From Polaribacter sargassicola (lineage in GTDB: Bacteria; Bacteroidota; Bacteroidia; Flavobacteriales; Flavobacteriaceae), in NCBI RefSeq assembly GCF_021991835.1, contig NZ_JAHDAU010000001.1, positions 372,001 to 436,000 on the forward strand: DNA of 64,000 nt, written 5' to 3'. The position numbers and the translations under genes are program-made. Under the pieces are notes generated by a model. It did no database searches. It saw only the letters and a program-made list of their open reading frames with translations, and was not told the origin of the DNA. Shown here piece by piece: positions 59,595-64,000 of the stretch. Numbering within the stretch: the first letter of the stretch is position 1; the number at the start of each line of letters is the position of its first letter.

Positions 59595-60950
59595 ATGGAT
59601 AAAAATATCAAATATAAAATTGATGGATTCATGGAGTTGGTTAAAACTAGAAATAACCACGAGCCAGAATTTTTACAGGCTGTACAAGAAGTTGCAGAAA
59701 CTGTAATACCTTATATCATTAATAATGATATTTACCACGGTAAAAATATTTTGTTAAGAATGGTAGAACCAGAAAGGTTGATATCATTTAGAGTTTCTTG
59801 GGTTGATGATAAAGGAGAAATACAAGTAAATAGAGGATATAGAATTCAAATGAATTCTGCTATCGGTCCATATAAAGGTGGTTTGCGTTTTCATCCAACG
59901 GTAAATGCTAGTATTTTAAAGTTTTTAGCATTTGAGCAAGTGTTTAAAAACTCTTTAACAACTTTACCAATGGGTGGAGGAAAAGGAGGTTCTGATTTTG
60001 ATCCTAAAGGAAAATCAGATAACGAAATTATGCGTTTTTGCCATGCTTTTATGAGCGAACTTTTTAGACATATTGGTCCAAATACAGATGTACCAGCTGG
60101 TGATATTGGTGTAGGTGCTAGAGAAATTGGCTTTATGTTTGGTATGTATAAAAAACTAAATAACGAATTTACAGGTGTTTTAACCGGTAAAGGGCAATCT
60201 TGGGGTGGTTCTTTAATTAGACCAGAAGCAACAGGATATGGTAATGTGTATTTTGCACAAAATATGTTAATGAGAAAGAACGACTCTTTTAATAATAAAA
60301 CAGTTGTTATTTCTGGTTCTGGTAATGTTGCTCAATTTGCAGCAGAAAAAGCAATAGAATTGGGTGCAAAAGTGGTTACTTTATCAGATTCTGCTGGTTA
60401 TATTTATGATGAAGAAGGTATAGATTCTGATAAATTAAAACACGTAATGTTTATTAAAAATGAAAAACGTGGTAGAATTAGCGAGTATTTAGAAAAATAT
60501 CCGAATGCAAAATATGTTGCAGGTCAAAGACCTTGGTCTGTTGCTTGTGATATTGCTTTGCCTTGTGCAACTCAAAATGAGTTAAATGGTGATGAAGCAA
60601 AAGAGTTGATTAAAAATGGATGTATTTGTGTTTCTGAAGGAGCAAATATGCCTTCTACACCAGAAGCTATTCACGAGTTTCAAAAAGCAAAACTATTATT
60701 TGCCCCAGGTAAAGCGTCTAACGCCGGAGGTGTTGCAACTTCTGGATTAGAAATGAGTCAAAACTCATTACGTTTAAGTTGGTCTCGTAAAGAAGTAGAT
60801 GAAAAGTTAAAAGATATTATGGAAGATATTCATGATTCTTGTGTAGAGTACGGAACAAATGAAGATGGTTCTATAGATTACATTAGAGGAGCAAATATTG
60901 CAGGTTTTGTAAAAGTTGCAGATGCAATGTTAGCACAAGGTGTAGTGTAA
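59595..60950 (+). CDS. gdhA: Glutamate dehydrogenase, NADP-type hexameric (451 aa)
   Basis: Reversible amination of 2-oxoglutarate to glutamate. LPMGGGKGGSDFDPKGKSDNEIMRFC holds the catalytic lysine (K in GGGKGGSDFDP), VPAGDIGVGAREIGFMFGMYKKL the 2-oxoglutarate part, and VVISGSGNVAQFAAEKAIELGAKVVTLSDSAGYIYDEEGI the nucleotide fold with S rather than D after strand 2, which fits NADP use. Length matches the GdhA (class I) type. It ends in a strong terminator (60980-61009). No other nitrogen genes are nearby. Confidence 0.96.
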   Translation: MDKNIKYKIDGFMELVKTRNNHEPEFLQAVQEVAETVIPYIINNDIYHGKNILLRMVEPERLISFRVSWVDDKGEIQVNRGYRIQMNSAIGPYKGGLRFHPTVNASILKFLAFEQVFKNSLTTLPMGGGKGGSDFDPKGKSDNEIMRFCHAFMSELFRHIGPNTDVPAGDIGVGAREIGFMFGMYKKLNNEFTGVLTGKGQSWGGSLIRPEATGYGNVYFAQNMLMRKNDSFNNKTVVISGSGNVAQFAAEKAIELGAKVVTLSDSAGYIYDEEGIDSDKLKHVMFIKNEKRGRISEYLEKYPNAKYVAGQRPWSVACDIALPCATQNELNGDEAKELIKNGCICVSEGANMPSTPEAIHEFQKAKLLFAPGKASNAGGVATSGLEMSQNSLRLSWSRKEVDEKLKDIMEDIHDSCVEYGTNEDGSIDYIRGANIAGFVKVADAMLAQGVV

Positions 60951-60979
60951 TAAGTTTCTTTAGAGTTAGTATATAAATG

Positions 60980-61009
60980 AAACGCGTCAATTTTTTGACG
61001 CGTTTTTTT
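60980..61009 (+). terminator. Rho-independent terminator of gdhA
   Basis: AAACGCGTCAA (60980-60990) pairs with TTGACGCGTTT (60995-61005), four-base loop, then T-run; unusually G+C-rich for this genome. Confidence 0.9.
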
Positions 61010-61036
61010 GTTTTTTTGTACATATAAAATAATAAT

Positions 61037-61657
61037 ATGAACTTTTTTATCTGTTTACTTTTAGGTTTTTCAATTGCAATTGTAGGAAGCATTACACCTA
61101 GTTTTTTAAACTTAACTGTTGTAAAATTTAGTTTAAGAAACGGTAAAAAACCTGCTTTTTATTTAATTGGTGGTTATGCTACTGTATTGTTTTTTCAGGC
61201 AAATATTGGTGCTTATTTGGCTAATGTTTTAATGGAAAACTCAGAGTATATTACTTTAATTCAAAAAATAGGTACAGGTATTCTTATATTATTGTCTCTT
61301 AATTTTTTTAGATTGTATTATACATCAAAAGAAAAAACTAAAAAAGAAGAAATACCTAAATCTAAGGCATATTTTTATGGAATTTTAATGTCTCTTTTAA
61401 ATACAATTGCCATTCCTTTTTATTTTACTACTATTTCTTTTTTAATAGGGTTAAATTATTTTGAATACTCTTTTTTTAACGGATTTTACTTTTCTATAGG
61501 TTCTACTCTTGGTTCTTTTGTATTGTACTCTTTGTATGCAATTGTAGCAAAAAAAATAGAGCATAGATTGCAATATATTGCCTTAAAAATGGATTTTATT
61601 TTAGGTTGTTTAACAGGTTTTGTAGCTGTTTTTAGTACTATAAAAATGTTTATATAA
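61037..61657 (+). CDS. LysE-type translocator, copy 1 (206 aa)
   Basis: Five to six hydrophobic helices: the first (FFICLLLGFSIAIVGSITPSFLNLTVVKFSL) resembles the LysE/RhtB pattern (G-x-x-x-x-PGP, here GSITPSFLN), and the middle helices (LIQKIGTGILILLSLNFFRLYY, FYGILMSLLNTIAIPFYFTTISFLIG) carry the conserved N-x-x-x-I/P-F feature. LysE proteins export amino acids or related metabolites. It is followed by a paralogue on the same strand, 58 bases away. Substrate unknown; proximity to gdhA suggests amino-acid export but is only suggestive. Confidence 0.78.
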   Translation: MNFFICLLLGFSIAIVGSITPSFLNLTVVKFSLRNGKKPAFYLIGGYATVLFFQANIGAYLANVLMENSEYITLIQKIGTGILILLSLNFFRLYYTSKEKTKKEEIPKSKAYFYGILMSLLNTIAIPFYFTTISFLIGLNYFEYSFFNGFYFSIGSTLGSFVLYSLYAIVAKKIEHRLQYIALKMDFILGCLTGFVAVFSTIKMFI

Positions 61658-61715
61658 TTTTATAAAAGTAATTTTTGTAATATTATACGACAGATTTATT
61701 ACTAAAAAAAAATAT

Positions 61716-62321
61716 ATGATTTCTCTTTTTTTATTTGGGTTTGTCTTTTCTTTTTTAGGTTTTACGTTGCCAAGTGTGTTAAATATGACTGCGCTAAAAA
61801 TACGTTTAGATAGTAATAAAAAAGAATTTATTAAATTTACAACAGGTGTTTCTGTTATTGTTTTTTTACAAGTTTTTACTTCTATTTATATTATAAAATA
61901 CCTTTCGGGTAAGCCTTATCTTATAGAAATATTAGAAAAAACAGGTGTGGTTGTATTACTTATTTTATCAATTTATTTTTATAAACAGCATAAAAAAGAA
62001 AGAAAAGAGAAAGTAATTGTTAGAAAAAATTCTTTTTTAATGGGGATAATTTTATCCACCTTAAATATGTTTGCAATTCCGTTTTTTTGTGGTACAACTG
62101 CCTTTTTAATTTCCTATAATTTTTTAAACTTCAATACAATTTCTGTTTTAACTTTTGTTTTAGGTACCGTTTTAGGTACTTATTATATCTTATATTTATA
62201 TGGTAAGTTTGCCTTAAAAATTCAAGAAAAAACAGGGAATTTAACAAATAATATTAACCTGATTTTAAGTTTTATTACTGCTGGTTTTGCCTTATTTACA
62301 GTGATTAAATTTATTATTTAA
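61716..62321 (+). CDS. LysE-type translocator, copy 2 (201 aa)
   Basis: A second protein of the same layout as its neighbour: MISLFLFGFVFSFLGFTLPSVLNMTALKIRLDSNKKEF with the TLPSVLNMTALK counterpart of TPSFLNLTVVK, and SFLMGIILSTLNMFAIPFFCGTTAFLISYNF for FYGILMSLLNTIAIPFYF. Sequence identity by eye is moderate, so the duplication is not recent. Helix breakdown is the same and the two may form a heteromeric exporter. Twelve bases separate it from the hydrolase gene downstream. Confidence 0.78.
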   Translation: MISLFLFGFVFSFLGFTLPSVLNMTALKIRLDSNKKEFIKFTTGVSVIVFLQVFTSIYIIKYLSGKPYLIEILEKTGVVVLLILSIYFYKQHKKERKEKVIVRKNSFLMGIILSTLNMFAIPFFCGTTAFLISYNFLNFNTISVLTFVLGTVLGTYYILYLYGKFALKIQEKTGNLTNNINLILSFITAGFALFTVIKFII

Positions 62322-62332
62322 ATCAAAAAAAT

Positions 62333-63172
62333 ATGAAAATTATAAAAAATACTATTGTTGATGGACAACATGGAAAACCAATTGTAACAGATGTTTTTTA
62401 TAAAGAAACGCATCAACCAAAAAAAGTAGTTATTTTTTGTCATGGTTATAAAGGATTTAAAGATTGGGGACCATGGAATTTGTTGGCAGAAACCTTTGCA
62501 AATGCTGGTTTTTTCTTTATCAAATTTAATTTTTCTCATAACGGAGGTACAGCAGAAAACCCAATAGATTTTCCAGATTTAGAAGCTTTTGGTAATAATA
62601 ATTACTCTAAAGAATTAGATGATTTAGGGAGTGTTATTGATTGGATTTCATCCGAAGAAAAATTTAAAAATGAAGTTAATTTAGAAGATATTTCTATTAT
62701 AGGACACAGTAGAGGTGGCGGAATTGTGTTATTAAAAGCTGCAGAAGATACACGTGTTAAAAAGGTAATTACTTTGGCAGCTGTGTCTGATTTTGGTAAA
62801 AGATCGTCTACAATTGGTGAGTTAGATAAATGGAAAAAAGATGGAGTAAAATATGTTGTAAATGGTAGAACAAAGCAAAATATGCCACATTATTATCAAT
62901 TTTACTTAGATTATATTACTAATAAAGAAAGGTTAGATATACCTAAAGCTACTAAAAGTCTAAAAATTCCGCAATTAATAATTCATGGAGATAAAGACGA
63001 TGCAGTTTTTTTAAATGAAGGAGAAAATTTACATAATTGGAATCCTAAAAGTGAGTTTAAGATTATTGCAAATGCAAACCATGTTTTTAACACTTCTCAC
63101 CCTTGGTTATCAACAACACTTTCTAAAGAATTAGAAGAGGTAACTAAGATTTGTATTGATTTTTTAAAGTAA
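62333..63172 (+). CDS. Alpha/beta hydrolase (279 aa)
   Basis: The classic fold: VVIFCHGYKGFKDWGPWNLLAE holds the oxyanion hole (HGY), IGHSRGGGIVLL the nucleophile elbow with S126, IPQLIIHGDKDDAVFL the acid region and IANANHVFNTSHPWL the catalytic histidine. No signal peptide, so cytosolic. The family includes dienelactone hydrolases and acyl esterases; substrate not assignable. It starts 11 bases after the second LysE-like gene and 15 bases before an ACT-domain gene, so these form one unit. Confidence 0.88.
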   Translation: MKIIKNTIVDGQHGKPIVTDVFYKETHQPKKVVIFCHGYKGFKDWGPWNLLAETFANAGFFFIKFNFSHNGGTAENPIDFPDLEAFGNNNYSKELDDLGSVIDWISSEEKFKNEVNLEDISIIGHSRGGGIVLLKAAEDTRVKKVITLAAVSDFGKRSSTIGELDKWKKDGVKYVVNGRTKQNMPHYYQFYLDYITNKERLDIPKATKSLKIPQLIIHGDKDDAVFLNEGENLHNWNPKSEFKIIANANHVFNTSHPWLSTTLSKELEEVTKICIDFLK

Positions 63173-63187
63173 CTATTAACTATAAAA

Positions 63188-63586
63188 ATGATTGCAGAAA
63201 AAGATTTACAAACACTATTAAAAAACATGCAACCTGTTTTAAATACAGGTAATTATGTTTTTGCAACGGTAAAAAATTTAGACGGAATAGTAAGGGCAGA
63301 CACTTTGTTTGAGTTTAAAGAAGAAGAAGGTATTACGATAGTTCTTAAAAAAGAAAAAGCAGACACTTTAAAGATAAAATATAAAAATACTTATTCTTGG
63401 ATTACGCTAAAAGTACACTCTTCTTTAGACGCAGTTGGCTTAACAGCAGCATTTTCATCTGCCTTAACAAAACATAAAATTAGCTGCAATGTTGTGGCTG
63501 GTTTTTATCATGATCATATTTTTGTTCAAACAAAAGATGCAGAGAAAGCAGTTATAGTTTTAAACAATTTATCTAATAAAATTTAG
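63188..63586 (+). CDS. ACT-domain protein, DUF2241-like (132 aa)
   Basis: A compact protein of two ACT-like units: [24 protein letters not shown] with the first strand and helix, and [51 protein letters not shown], which matches the ACT_3/DUF2241 family seen in many bacteria (conserved [10 protein letters not shown]). Such stand-alone ACT proteins bind an amino acid in known cases, but this one has not been studied. Its TAG stop overlaps the GTG start of dinB by one base, so it is translationally coupled to that gene. Confidence 0.83.
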   Translation: MIAEKDLQTLLKNMQPVLNTGNYVFATVKNLDGIVRADTLFEFKEEEGITIVLKKEKADTLKIKYKNTYSWITLKVHSSLDAVGLTAAFSSALTKHKISCNVVAGFYHDHIFVQTKDAEKAVIVLNNLSNKI

Positions 63587-64000
63587 TGAAATTACAACCT
63601 CCTTTTAGAAAAATTATTCATGTAGATATGGATGCATATTATGCATCTGTAGCACAATTAGATAATCCTGATTTAAGAGGAAAAGCTATTGCTGTTGGTG
63701 GCGATGGTAGAAGAGGAGTTATTTCTGCCGCAAGTTACGAAGCAAGAAAATTTGGTGTAAAATCTGCCATGAGTGGTGCTTTGGCAAAACAAAAATGTCC
63801 GCATTTAATTTTTGTAAAAACAGATTTTGCACGTTATAAAGAAATATCTGCTAAAATTAGAGAAATCTTTTACGAGTATACAGATTTGGTAGAACCACTT
63901 TCTTTAGATGAAGCTTATTTAGATGTTACTAATAATAAAAAAGACAATCCGTCTGCAAATGATATTGCAAGAGAAATAAGGCAACGTATTTTTAATGAAA
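63586..64000 (+). CDS. dinB: DNA polymerase IV, Y-family (5' part; 3' end outside the window)
   Basis: About 138 residues are visible. After a GTG start (overlapping the preceding TAG by one base) the product reads [26 protein letters not shown], the palm motif with the first catalytic aspartates ([10 protein letters not shown]), then [32 protein letters not shown] and [14 protein letters not shown], the second motif with SLDE. It copies past damaged DNA at low fidelity. A later ATG (63628) would remove the conserved first strand, so GTG is preferred; translation probably is coupled to the ACT gene. Confidence 0.93.
   Translation, partial: MKLQPPFRKIIHVDMDAYYASVAQLDNPDLRGKAIAVGGDGRRGVISAASYEARKFGVKSAMSGALAKQKCPHLIFVKTDFARYKEISAKIREIFYEYTDLVEPLSLDEAYLDVTNNKKDNPSANDIAREIRQRIFNE

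Noticed and set aside
1..64000. CRISPR arrays, insertion sequences, tRNA or rRNA genes, defence islands
   Set aside because: No direct-repeat series with spacers, transposase, integrase, tRNA-like GC-rich cloverleaf or recognisable defence gene was seen on either strand.

Overview
The window is a 64 kb stretch of a very AT-rich (roughly 30% GC by eye) chromosome from a bacterium of the Bacteroidota, almost certainly a marine member of the Flavobacteriaceae close to Polaribacter or Tenacibaculum (inferred from protein style, not searched). The signs are type IX secretion C-terminal sorting domains, promoters of the Bacteroidota type (-7 box TAnnTTTG ahead of many genes), a DUF4175 giant protein, a head-GIN-domain protein and weak or absent Shine-Dalgarno sequences. 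There are no rRNA, tRNA, insertion sequence, prophage or CRISPR features. It is mainly housekeeping chromosome.

Layout. 1-6.1 kb: a cut-off PBP4-type carboxypeptidase, a TatA protein, an O-methyltransferase with a structured RNA leader, an ECF sigma factor with a small zinc anti-sigma-like partner, panB joined to a D-2-hydroxyacid dehydrogenase, and four small genes. 6.2-13.3 kb: a methyltransferase, mnmG, ybeY and DUF4175, with three parS-like palindromes around mnmG. 13.4-19.6 kb: an outer-membrane protein, gltX, and an SPFH - YbjQ - LytTR - LytTR gene row. 19.7-24.3 kb: a candidate small RNA, a second tatA, a GIN-domain protein, rnr, and a 1.26 kb gap with seven DnaA-box-like 9-mers, which I propose as a candidate replication origin. 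24.3-37.6 kb: rpiB, a zinc peptidase, a pseudouridine synthase, recA, dut, gpsA, an ACT-like protein, an MFS transporter, a Kelch protein and glpD. 37.7-48.8 kb: a secreted subtilase, a LytS/LytTR two-component operon, an NhaC antiporter, a second T9SS cargo protein and a membrane AraC-type regulator. 48.8-56.1 kb: an RND efflux operon with a regulator at each end and a clear operator palindrome. 56.2-64 kb: a META-domain lipoprotein, pheS, an HTTM protein, gdhA, two tandem LysE-like exporters, a hydrolase, an ACT protein and the start of dinB.

How the genes fit together. panB and its neighbour may carry out successive pantoate steps; glpD and gpsA handle glycerol 3-phosphate; mnmG, ybeY, gltX, pheS, rnr and the pseudouridine synthase serve translation and RNA maturation; recA, dut and dinB serve DNA maintenance. 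The items most worth following up are the H-type pseudoknot leader of the O-methyltransferase, the origin/parS region, the candidate small RNA at 19.7 kb, the SPFH-YbjQ-LytTR operon and the efflux operator. All function calls come from reading motifs; no database search was possible.
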